Assembly: GCF_002813325.1 (NCBI RefSeq)
Contig: NZ_PHUG01000001.1
Location: forward strand, 3,906,001 to 3,970,000
From: Janthinobacterium sp. 64
GTDB taxonomy: Bacteria; Pseudomonadota; Gammaproteobacteria; Burkholderiales; Burkholderiaceae_D
Length of the DNA stretch: 64,000 bases
Direction of reading: 5' to 3'
This document shows, piece after piece, positions 50,960 through 58,481 of the stretch. The position numbers were made by a program, and so were the translations under genes. The notes under the pieces are model-generated. The model worked only from the letters and a program-made list of their open reading frames with translations, searched no databases and was not told where the DNA came from. The first letter of the stretch is position 1; each line of letters starts with the position of its first letter.

Positions 50960-52009
50960 TCAGGAAGTATGATCGCTGGTTCTAGCGCCCAACAAATTTT
51001 TAAATAATGAGTAACTGAACATTAATACCGACATCATGGCAAATACACAAAATATAAAGAGTACAATGCTTCGTACGGGGGAACTGGCCATCATACTGGT
51101 ACTCAGCATATATTGGGAAAAAATAGCTCGTAAGGCTGATGGCACTGTATTGATAAACAAGATCATGAGTGCCAGTCCATAGATTATTTCTAGAGGGTCC
51201 TTTGTATTTAATAGACGCGGCCGAAATTTTCGGCCAATCAGATCGACCAGTACCCAATAACCGTCATAAAATGGAAGCGGTAGAAGATTGAATAATGCGA
51301 GGAAAATTCCTAAACATGCGCCAGCCTGAATACCTGAGATATTGGTACTCGCCAAGATAAAAAACGAAATCAGGAGTTGAAATATGGCTCCGGCAAGAGA
51401 AATGCAAATTTTTCCAGTGCGGTTGGCCAAGCAATGGCTAGTGACATCCACAGTCATGGCGGGGATACCCCAGATTAATCGAAAATGCACTCGACCGACT
51501 GTTCCGGTGTAGTAGCACGCTGCAGTTGCATGACCAAGTTCGTGAACGATAGTTGTCAGTAGCAGGGTGAATACGGCCAACGCAATTTGCGTTGCGGGTG
51601 CAGTTTGTACCAAAGCGGCAATACTGAGTACTTTAAATGCTTGGTGAGAGTGCTGGTAGAGTAACAATGACATCAAGCACATTATTATCAATCCGGCAGC
51701 AGAACCCATGTGACGCAAGGGATACGCTAGCACATAGGACAATTGACGGCGCTCTGCGCCGCGTGTGGCTTTGTGCCCGCTAAGTGCGGCTAGATCGGTT
51801 GGCGCGAGAATATTTCCATTTACCAAAGTCGAGAGCGCCTCGGGCGATAGTTCACTACTGGCGATGAAATCATGTTTTGCATAGGCCTGCGTGAGCTTTG
51901 TCAAATCCATTGCCGGTAAGCCGCCGACCAGGAGGTGACGGTCGCCGCGCACTACCATCAGCTTACCGTTCTTGCTAGCCAACTGATCTACTTCAAAGCG
52001 AAACCACAT
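50960..52009 (-). CDS. M50 (site-2-protease-like) membrane metallopeptidase with N-terminal peptide-binding-like domain
   Basis: A 349-residue membrane protein. Residues 1-95 are soluble: a short strand-turn-strand (KLMVVRGDRHLLVGG) then helices (MDLTKLTQAYAKHDFIASSEL..LSTLVNGNILAP), reminiscent of PqqD-like recognition domains (inference by pattern). Membrane helices then carry the zinc motif HELGH (156-160) and a second motif NLLPLPFYDG with the third ligand D249, the two hallmarks of M50. Such proteases cleave peptides within or near the membrane; a YydH-type M50 protein occurs in the Bacillus yyd peptide locus. Overlaps the upstream acyltransferase-like gene by 17 bp, so they are cotranscribed. 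Confidence 0.82.
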   Translation of the reverse strand: MWFRFEVDQLASKNGKLMVVRGDRHLLVGGLPAMDLTKLTQAYAKHDFIASSELSPEALSTLVNGNILAPTDLAALSGHKATRGAERRQLSYVLAYPLRHMGSAAGLIIMCLMSLLLYQHSHQAFKVLSIAALVQTAPATQIALAVFTLLLTTIVHELGHATAACYYTGTVGRVHFRLIWGIPAMTVDVTSHCLANRTGKICISLAGAIFQLLISFFILASTNISGIQAGACLGIFLALFNLLPLPFYDGYWVLVDLIGRKFRPRLLNTKDPLEIIYGLALMILFINTVPSALRAIFSQYMLSTSMMASSPVRSIVLFIFCVFAMMSVLMFSYSLFKNLLGARTSDHTS

Positions 52010-52901
52010 GGCTTACCTTCCTGCCGATGACAGATTGTATGCAGTCCTTAAGCGATACGTTGGTTTCATCCGTGACAGGTAAGGACCAAGCTTTCATGTC
52101 ATGTGCATGTAGCATGTATCGGCCGGTTTTCCCTTGCCAGACAATTGCGACGTCTGATGGTTGAGCCGGCTCAAAATACATATGCATTTGAAATAGGCGC
52201 TCGTATTGTTGAGGACTATTGCGAACCGCATCGGCAAACACAGCAAAGCATTTTTCTTGGTTCAGATCACCATAGTTGGTAATGATAATCGACTGCTCAC
52301 CCACCATCGAGAGTATAAAATGCTTAGGCACCGCTAGGCGATCGATCATCCGAAACAACGCATCTTTGGCTTTGATCTCGCCACCGATAAATGGGAAGGA
52401 GACATTGCATTCGTGGGTCTGCCCCCAAGGAACGTCGATTTCAACAAAGACAGGGTAGCCATCAGCTAGTGCACGTTTAAGTTGACGCAGCATGCCAAAA
52501 CCACCGTCGATGAACTGGATAGCTATATTGGTTTCTCGTGCGCGCTGATGCAGAATCGTTTTCAGGCTGTCACTCTCGCTGCCGATTAGTACATAAATGG
52601 TTCGATCTTTTGCCCGCCTCGCTATAGCGTGCACTACATGTGGATAAGATCCGTAGTGACATGACATGAAGAATTGTCCGCCGACATCGTCCGGTAGGCC
52701 AGCGTCGTACACTGGAAGATCGATGGAGCCGATAGATGCTAAAGAATGCAAGGAAAATGCACGTTGATAGTTGGTCCATTGCTCGGAAATATAGCGAGAA
52801 TGGTCTGCTGGATAACCCATGCGTGATAAATTGGCGATAGTCGCCGCTTGACTAGTAGGAGTCATATATGAAAGGTGTAAATACGCATGCTTCTGGCACA
52901 T
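51993..52901 (-). CDS. LpxL/HtrB-like acyltransferase-fold protein, degenerate catalytic motif
   Basis: About 302 residues from the ATG at 52901; the ATG at 52865 is an alternative and neither has a clear ribosome site. The order of blocks follows lipid A acyltransferases: GGQFFMSCHYGSYPHVVHAI (about 74-92), LKRALADGYPVFVEIDVPWGQ (about 141-161), a FPFIGGE block (about 169-175) and LAVPKHFILSMV. In LpxL-type enzymes the first block has HX4[DE]; here it is H82-YGSY-P87, so the acid is missing. It may transfer an acyl group by another route or only bind peptide or lipid. It follows two small peptides past a terminator and overlaps the M50 gene, suggesting a role in peptide maturation. Confidence 0.6.
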   Translation of the reverse strand: MCQKHAYLHLSYMTPTSQAATIANLSRMGYPADHSRYISEQWTNYQRAFSLHSLASIGSIDLPVYDAGLPDDVGGQFFMSCHYGSYPHVVHAIARRAKDRTIYVLIGSESDSLKTILHQRARETNIAIQFIDGGFGMLRQLKRALADGYPVFVEIDVPWGQTHECNVSFPFIGGEIKAKDALFRMIDRLAVPKHFILSMVGEQSIIITNYGDLNQEKCFAVFADAVRNSPQQYERLFQMHMYFEPAQPSDVAIVWQGKTGRYMLHAHDMKAWSLPVTDETNVSLKDCIQSVIGRKVSHVVSL

Positions 52902-52902
52902 C

Positions 52903-52941
52903 AAAAAATTTTGCCGGCATCAATCAGAAGCCGGCAAAATT
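52903..52941 (-). terminator. Terminator/attenuator between peptide genes and acyltransferase-like gene
   Basis: A perfect 12-bp stem (AATTTTGCCGGC / GCCGGCAAAATT) with an 11-nt loop, followed on the minus strand by a T-run at 52908-52903, sits between the second peptide gene (ends 52980) and the next gene (starts about 52901). Partial readthrough would give abundant peptide message and less enzyme message, a common RiPP arrangement. Confidence 0.85.
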
Positions 52942-52979
52942 ATTAATTGATGATAAATGATATTGCTACTTCGACTTGA

Positions 52980-53117
52980 TTAACTCGCGTCGAAATTGAA
53001 GATGCAACAAGCGACCTGATTCACCGCATTTTCGCGCTGCTCAATCTCTTCCAAGGTGATAGCGATAATTTCAATGGCTTGATCTTTTTTGATAACTACT
53101 TGTTCTGATTGATTCAT
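52980..53117 (-). CDS. Small precursor-like peptide 2 (45 residues, CC near C-terminus)
   Basis: ATG at 53117 follows GGAG (rc GTGGAGTAATA) at good spacing. The 45-residue product begins MNQSEQVVIKKDQAIEI, continues ITLEEIEQRENAVNQVA, and ends CCIFNFDAS. It shares with the upstream peptide the MNQ start, the TL-[EQ]-EIE-x-REN-A block and CCI[FV]N. Charged leader-like N-terminus and short hydrophobic cysteine-bearing C-terminus are typical of ribosomally made precursor peptides. Too short for ordinary gene finders. No transmembrane or double-glycine motif is present. Confidence 0.75.
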   Translation of the reverse strand: MNQSEQVVIKKDQAIEIIAITLEEIEQRENAVNQVACCIFNFDAS

Positions 53118-53146
53118 TATTACTCCACTAAATTATGATTAATTTT

Positions 53147-53302
53147 TTAAAAAGCCACGTTTACAATGCAGCAATAAATCGTGTCGTTGGCCGATGCATT
53201 TTCACGCGCCTCGATTTCTTGCAGAGTAATTTCACCAACCGGCGCATCCGTATCATTACGGCGTGTGGTCATCGATAAAGCGATCTGAACATCTTGATTC
53301 AC
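53147..53302 (-). CDS. Small precursor-like peptide 1 (51 residues, CC near C-terminus)
   Basis: I choose GTG 53302, preceded by GGAGAAATTC, giving 51 residues; the longer in-frame ORF to 53401 has a lysine-rich N-terminus and no RBS. The peptide begins (M)NQDVQIALSMTTRRNDTDAP, has GEITLQEIEARENASANDT, and ends IYCCIVNVAF. It is a paralog of the peptide at 52980-53117: same MNQ start, TLxEIExRENA block, and CCI core. It is the first gene of the minus-strand cluster. Composition is AT-rich compared with neighbours. Confidence 0.72.
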   Translation of the reverse strand: MNQDVQIALSMTTRRNDTDAPVGEITLQEIEARENASANDTIYCCIVNVAF

Positions 53303-54206
53303 GAATTTCTCCAAAAAAATATTACATGTTGTGATTTTCGAGGAAGTTAAACGACGTTTCCAACCCTTGTTACGAGATTTAACTTTAACAGAAAATTGCA
53401 CCTGACTATCAATTGTATATTCACGGAAATTATTTAGGTAGGTGAATCAAGAAGTTTCCACTTCTTAAGCTATTGATTTTTCATGTTTTTTGTAGAAATG
53501 AAGATGATGTTGGTAAAGTAATTATTTTTCTGAGTGATGGAAAAGCAACATTGTGACAATTCGTGGATTTTTTTTCGTGAAAGCCTGATATGTATTGTCT
53601 CGATGGCAATCGTCCCACCACCACCATCTTGAGCGAGCCGTTATGCAGAACGAGTGTACAGCGGCTACTGCCTATTGGCGCATGCTAAGTAACCCACTAA
53701 ATTATTGTAATTTCTGACTTCCGTAACCGGCGCTCTGCGGCGTTGCCCACTGCTAGCAGTGGGCGCCTTGCATAGCAGCCGGTTCTGTTCGTCATCACTT
53801 CACAAGAATTTCCTGAGGATTATATTGATTCTCCATCAAGCCTTCGCGAGACGGTCTTTTTTTTCCTAGGGCATTTAATTGCGTTTGAACAGTGGCGATT
53901 CTTTTTTACAATCACGCCATAAACGTCCTGTTTGGAGCCTCCTGTATCTTTCGACTCGCAGTCATCACTCTCGTCAGCACGGGTTTCTGGCTAAGGAACC
54001 ATGTTGAGCCTGAAAATCAAGAGGTAGCTGCAAGAAAGCTAACCGCTGCCCGTTTTCCTGGGCATGCAACTATTACTTCAGCAAGCCTGACAAGGTCTGT
54101 ATCGCTGCTTGCCAGAGATGCCACTTTTTTGTGCGTCGCAGACCCGAAAACACCTCTGACGCCCCTGCCGTTGTCACTTTACAACCTTCAAAGTCCCTCC
54201 ACCACC
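53303..54206. other. Intergenic region between peptide cluster and pentose locus
   Basis: It holds the MITE copy at 53686-53826 and, at 53449-53466, a perfect inverted repeat AAGAAGT-TTCC-ACTTCTT about 150 bp upstream of the first peptide gene, a possible operator for the cluster. Nothing else with gene-like support is seen; the 127-codon open frame at 53892-54275 is not credible (see rejected list). Confidence 0.5.
53686..53826 (+). mobile_element. MITE-like inverted-repeat element, copy 3
   Basis: About 141 bp, same orientation as copy 1. Left end TAAGTAACCC is intact; the right end is degenerate (GGATTATAT instead of GGATTACTTA). Shared blocks AACCGGCGCTCTGCGG, CACTGCTAGCAGTG and TTTCCTGAGGAT are present; the outer arms AACCGG and CCGGTT can fold into a long hairpin. 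Confidence 0.75.
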
Positions 54207-54273
54207 GATATCAAAATTGATATCAAAACAGTGGAAAAATTGATTGGAGAGATTATCGCCCAGCCCCTAAGAT
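54207..54273 (+). promoter_or_regulatory. Shared operator-promoter, TonB receptor copy
   Basis: GATATCAAAATTGATATC (54207-54224) is followed after 10 nt by AAAAATTGATTGGAGAG (54235-54251), and a -35/-10 pair TTGGAG / TAAGAT with 18-nt spacing can be read at 54244 and 54268. The identical arrangement occurs at 60647-60713. The operator centre is about 64 bp upstream of the probable start of transcription (about 54280), fitting an activator site. Confidence 0.75.
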
Positions 54274-54338
54274 AAACGCCGAGCATGCGAACGACATGCA
54301 AGCGACATAAAAAATATCAATACAATATCTGGAGATTC

Positions 54339-56996
54339 ATGATGCGCCACGCCACCGGCCCGCTCGCGGCTACTTCCCCTCGTTCATTTACTTTGAAGGC
54401 AGCCGTTGCGGCACTGGCCGGTATTGGCTTGCTGAGCACGGCTTCGGTGTGGGCGCAGGAGGCGGTGGCGGCCGAGGCCAGTGCCGAGCCGGCGGCGGAA
54501 GTGTCGGTCGTGACCGTCAGCGGCGTGCGCCGTTCGGCGCAGAATTCGCAGCAGATCAAGATGCGCTCGGACCAGGTCATCGATTCCATCGTGGCCGACG
54601 ACATCGGCAAATTCCCTGACAACAACGTGGCCGAGACGCTGGCGCGCATTTCCGGCATCCAGATCCGTCGCGATTCCGGTGAGGCGAGCGCCGTCATGAT
54701 CCGCGGCTTGCGCGATGTCACGACCCTGCTCAATGGCCGCGAACTGTTCACCACCACGGGCCGCTACGTCAACCTGGCCGACATTCCCGCCACCATGCTG
54801 CAGCGCGTGGACGTCTATAAATCGCAGGGCGCGGGCCAGGTTGAAGGCGGCGTGGCTGGCATCATCGACGTGCGCACGAATCGTCCGTTCGATTTCAAGG
54901 AGTTTACCGCCAGCGTGAATACGCGCGCCGTCTACAGCGACAAATCGAAAGCCACCGACCCGAACATCAGCGGCATGCTGTCGAACCGCTGGAAGACGGG
55001 CATCGGCGAAGTGGGCGCGCTGTTGGGCTTGTCGCAGCAGCAGCACCGCTACCATGAAGAGCGCGCATTCAATACGGCGCCCGTGGATAAAAGTTTCCTG
55101 TTGCCTGGCTTGACGGGGCCGGATCAGGTGGGCTTGCTGCCGATCAAGGGCGACCGCCGCCGCACGACCGCCAATGCCGTGCTGCAATGGCGCCCGAACG
55201 CCGACGTCGAGCTGTACGCGGAAGGCATGGCCACGCGCTTCCTGCTCGACGCCGAGTCCGATTACTTTGTCGGCTTGCCATGGTGGGGCACGGCCGTGTC
55301 GGCAACAAAAATTCCTGGCACCAACCAGCTGCAAACGCTCACGTCCACCAACGTCAACACCATCATGTCGACGCAGGCGAACAAGAACCAGACGAAGACG
55401 CATCAGTTTGCCGTGGGTGGCTTGTGGGATATCAATCCGGAATGGCGTTTCACGTCGGAAGTGGCCAGCACCAAAAGCAGCTATGCCTGGCGCAACCCGA
55501 TTCTCGATGCCATTACCGTCGTGCCGAATGCCCGCATCAATACCAACCAGAACGGCACCTTGCACGTCGACTACACGGGCGTCGATGTGCAAGACCCGTC
55601 GAATTACTATCTGAAGGGCTTTTTCGACCGCTACGGCCGGGATCAGGGCAGCTCGAACGACGTGCGCGCCGACCTGGCCTACACGCCGAGTGCGGGCGGC
55701 ATCTTCAAGGAAATCAGCGTCGGCTTGCGCGGCGTCAAACGCGAAGCCGAATCGATCAAGAGCTTCGAGGGCAATGCGGAAGCACCGGACGTGTCCGGCG
55801 CCGCGTTTCCGTTCAGTCGCCAGAGCGTGACCTCGATTCCCGGCTTGAATTGTATGTCGGAACCGATGTCCAGCGGCGGCCCCGACTATGGTTTGAAGCA
55901 GTGGTACACGCCGTGCGCCAGCTTCCTGCTCAATAACACGGGCACGATCCGCCAAGCCGTCACGGGCAGCAGCACCGCGCGCGCCATGGACCCGGGCTCC
56001 TTCTTCAAGGATACGGAAAAGACGTATTCCCTCTATACCAAGGCGAAGGTCGCCTTCAAGCTGGGTGCCTACCCCGTCGACGGCACTCTGGGCGTGCGCG
56101 TCGTGCGCACCGAGCAAAGCTTGCAAGGCAACAGTTCGCAAGATGGCGTGTACACGCCCGTCATCAGCGACACGGCCAGCACCGATGTGCTGCCCAGCGT
56201 GGCCCTGAAAATCAAGCTGCGCTCTGATCTGGTCGGCCGCTTCGCTGCGGGCCGCACCATCAGCCGCCCCGGCTTTTCCCAGCTGAACCCGGGCGTGGCT
56301 CTGGTCAACTCGACGGAAACGGTGAAGGCGACGGGCGCGGGCGGCAATCCGAACTTGAAACCGGTAACGGGCGACAATGTCGATGCCGCGCTGGAATGGT
56401 ATTTCGCGCCCGCCGGTTCCGTCACGGCCACCGTGTTCCACCACAAGTTCGATGGCTATATCCAGCAACGCATTTCCAGCGAAACCATCGCCGGCAAGAC
56501 CTATGACGTGGACCGCCCGTACAACACGGCCGCCGGCAAGCTGCAAGGCCTGGAAATTGGCTACCAGCAATTTTATGACGGCTTGCCGGGCCTGTTGAGC
56601 GGCCTGGGCTTGCAAGCGAATGGCACCTATATGAGCGGCAAGACCAACGACGAGACGGGCAGCCATGCCATCACGGGCGTGTCGCGCTATGCCTACAACC
56701 TGGTCGTGCTGTACGAAAAAGACGCCTGGTCGGGCCGTTTGGCCTACAACTGGCGCTCGAAATTCATCGACAGCTACAACCAGGGCGGCCCCGGCCTGGA
56801 CTTGAAAGTGGCGGCCACAGCCCAGCTCGACGGTTCGCTGTCGTACAAGATCAACGAGCAGTTCACGGTGACCCTCGACGGGAATAACTTGCTCGACACC
56901 AAGTTCAAGGATTACTGGAACACTGCGGGCGTGTATCCGCGCGATACGCGCCGCTATGACCGGACAGTTGGCGTATCACTGCGCTGGAAGATGTAA
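54339..56996 (+). CDS. TonB-dependent receptor (carbohydrate-type, probably arabinan/arabino-oligosaccharides)
   Basis: The ATG at 54339 follows TGGAGATTC and gives 885 residues. A signal peptide (..FTLKAAVAALAGIGLLSTASVWA) and a plug domain with a TonB-box-like VVTVSGVRRSAQNSQQ and LARISGIQIRRDSGEASAVMIRGL precede the 22-strand barrel, which ends with the typical VGVSLRWKM. This is the large carbohydrate-receptor group. Substrate is inferred from the following pentose genes, not from the receptor itself. It is the first gene of the receptor-symporter-GH43-mutarotase unit. Confidence 0.9.
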   Translation: MMRHATGPLAATSPRSFTLKAAVAALAGIGLLSTASVWAQEAVAAEASAEPAAEVSVVTVSGVRRSAQNSQQIKMRSDQVIDSIVADDIGKFPDNNVAETLARISGIQIRRDSGEASAVMIRGLRDVTTLLNGRELFTTTGRYVNLADIPATMLQRVDVYKSQGAGQVEGGVAGIIDVRTNRPFDFKEFTASVNTRAVYSDKSKATDPNISGMLSNRWKTGIGEVGALLGLSQQQHRYHEERAFNTAPVDKSFLLPGLTGPDQVGLLPIKGDRRRTTANAVLQWRPNADVELYAEGMATRFLLDAESDYFVGLPWWGTAVSATKIPGTNQLQTLTSTNVNTIMSTQANKNQTKTHQFAVGGLWDINPEWRFTSEVASTKSSYAWRNPILDAITVVPNARINTNQNGTLHVDYTGVDVQDPSNYYLKGFFDRYGRDQGSSNDVRADLAYTPSAGGIFKEISVGLRGVKREAESIKSFEGNAEAPDVSGAAFPFSRQSVTSIPGLNCMSEPMSSGGPDYGLKQWYTPCASFLLNNTGTIRQAVTGSSTARAMDPGSFFKDTEKTYSLYTKAKVAFKLGAYPVDGTLGVRVVRTEQSLQGNSSQDGVYTPVISDTASTDVLPSVALKIKLRSDLVGRFAAGRTISRPGFSQLNPGVALVNSTETVKATGAGGNPNLKPVTGDNVDAALEWYFAPAGSVTATVFHHKFDGYIQQRISSETIAGKTYDVDRPYNTAAGKLQGLEIGYQQFYDGLPGLLSGLGLQANGTYMSGKTNDETGSHAITGVSRYAYNLVVLYEKDAWSGRLAYNWRSKFIDSYNQGGPGLDLKVAATAQLDGSLSYKINEQFTVTLDGNNLLDTKFKDYWNTAGVYPRDTRRYDRTVGVSLRWKM

Positions 56997-57020
56997 GTTG
57001 ATCGCATCGTAAAAAATCAA

Positions 57021-57052
57021 GGGCGTTGCCATGGTTTCGGCCGGCAACGCCC
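57021..57052. promoter_or_regulatory. Stem-loop between TonB receptor and symporter genes
   Basis: Perfect 10-bp arms GGGCGTTGCC and GGCAACGCCC with a 12-nt loop in the 108-bp gap. There is no T-tract on the plus strand, so it is more likely an mRNA-stability or partial-termination hairpin than a full terminator. Confidence 0.5.
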
Positions 57053-57104
57053 GTGTCAGTTGGGCAGTCACGCACGATTCATCATAAAAGAATGGACGGA
57101 AAGC

Positions 57105-58457
57105 ATGGAGACGCAAAAATTATCCACCGTTGAAAAGGTCGGCTTCGGCGCCGGCGACATGGCGCTCAATGTCGTCATCTCGTCGATGATGCTGATCATC
57201 ACCTTTTTCTATACCGATATCTATGGCTTGAAAACCACCGACCTGGCCCTGCTGTTCGTGGCCGTGAAAGTGGTGGGCGCCATCGCCGACCTCGTCATGG
57301 GGCAGATTACCGACCGCTACAGCTTTGCCTCGGGCCGCTACCGCCCGTACCTGCTGTGGCTGGCCGTGCCCTTCGGCATCAGCGTGTTTTTCGTCTTCAC
57401 CACGCCGGAGTGGGGCTATGACGCCAAGCTGATCTGGGCATATTCCACGTATATCCTGATGACCATCATGACGGCCGGCGTGGGCATTCCCTATATCTCG
57501 CTGATCAGCGGCCTGACCAGCGACCCGCACGAGCGCCTGTCAGCCAATGGCTACCGCTTGTTCTTCGCCAAGATCGGCGCCTTCATGGTGACCATCGTCG
57601 TGCCGATCCTGTCGCAGCGCTGGGGCGGCGGCAACCCGGCCGTCGGCTACCAGGCGGCCATGGCCGTGATGGCGGTGATGGGCGTGGCCCTGTTCCTGTT
57701 CTGCTATTTCACCACCACCGAGCGCGTCGTCCACGTGGTGGAGAAGCAATCGCTGCTGGCGCAATTGAAAGTGCTGCTGCAGAACGACCAGTGGCTGGTG
57801 CTGTGCGGCGTGTGCGTCACGGGCACGGTCGGCTATGTCGTACGCGGCTCCGTCGCCATTTATTACGCGAAATATTACTTGGGTGGCAGCACGGAAACGG
57901 TGGCCGCTTTTCTGACCACTGGCGTGGTAGCCGCCATCCTGGCGATGATCGCCTCGACCTGGATCACCAAGTTTTATTGCAAGGTCAAATTGTTCCGCTA
58001 CACGCAGATCGGTGTCGCGCTGATCAGCCTGGCGATCTATTTCTTCGTCACACCGAGCGACACCGTGCTGGCCTTCGCCCTGTATTTCCTGCTCTCCTTC
58101 GTGGTCGACTTGCATGCGCCCGTGTTCTGGTCGGCCATCGCCGAGACCATCGACTATGGCCAAGTGAAAACGGGCAAGCGCGTCTCCGGCTTCGCCTTTG
58201 GCGGCATTTCCGTCTGCCAGAAGGCGGGCATGGCGGTGGCCGGCTTTTTGGTCGGCATGCTGCTGTCGTATTTCGACTACCAGCCCAACCATGAGCAAAC
58301 GCAATTCGCCCTGAACGGCATCGCCCTGATGCTGTCGGTCATCCCCGGCTTCTTCCACTTGCTGATGGGCTTGCTGATGTTCAAATACCGCATCAGCGAT
58401 ACGTACTACAGCGGCGTGAAGTCGGAAATGCACAAGCGCGGCTACGTGGCTGCGTAA
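57105..58457 (+). CDS. GPH-family (glycoside-pentoside-hexuronide) cation symporter
   Basis: The ATG at 57105 gives 450 residues with about twelve membrane helices. Family marks include KVGFGAGDMALNVVISSMMLIITFFYTDIYG at the N-terminus and DRYSFASGRYRPYLLW after helix 2 (the D-x-x-x-x-GRxRPY type motif of GPH symporters), and LTSDPHERLSANGYRLFFAKIG. It imports sugars or oligosaccharides with a cation across the inner membrane. Context points to arabinose-containing oligosaccharides or a pentoside. Confidence 0.9.
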   Translation: METQKLSTVEKVGFGAGDMALNVVISSMMLIITFFYTDIYGLKTTDLALLFVAVKVVGAIADLVMGQITDRYSFASGRYRPYLLWLAVPFGISVFFVFTTPEWGYDAKLIWAYSTYILMTIMTAGVGIPYISLISGLTSDPHERLSANGYRLFFAKIGAFMVTIVVPILSQRWGGGNPAVGYQAAMAVMAVMGVALFLFCYFTTTERVVHVVEKQSLLAQLKVLLQNDQWLVLCGVCVTGTVGYVVRGSVAIYYAKYYLGGSTETVAAFLTTGVVAAILAMIASTWITKFYCKVKLFRYTQIGVALISLAIYFFVTPSDTVLAFALYFLLSFVVDLHAPVFWSAIAETIDYGQVKTGKRVSGFAFGGISVCQKAGMAVAGFLVGMLLSYFDYQPNHEQTQFALNGIALMLSVIPGFFHLLMGLLMFKYRISDTYYSGVKSEMHKRGYVAA

Positions 58458-58481
58458 GAATAATTGAATGGAGCAAGCAAC

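Noticed and set aside
53303..53401. N-terminal extension of peptide 1 up to 53401
   Set aside because: Lysine-rich and without a ribosome site, whereas GTG 53302 has GGAG at good spacing and restores the MNQ start shared with peptide 2.
53520..53640. 31-codon ORF starting ATGGAAAAGCAACATTG
   Set aside because: No ribosome site, and it does not share the motif of the two mini-peptides.
49068..53830. Integrative element with tRNA attachment site
   Set aside because: No integrase, no excisionase and no duplicate of the tRNA 3' end seen, so it is reported only as an AT-rich island.
53892..54275. 127-codon plus-strand open frame with a possible membrane N-terminus
   Set aside because: No ribosome site, no family resemblance, and the shared GATATC operator and most of the promoter of the receptor gene lie inside its 3' end; probably non-coding.
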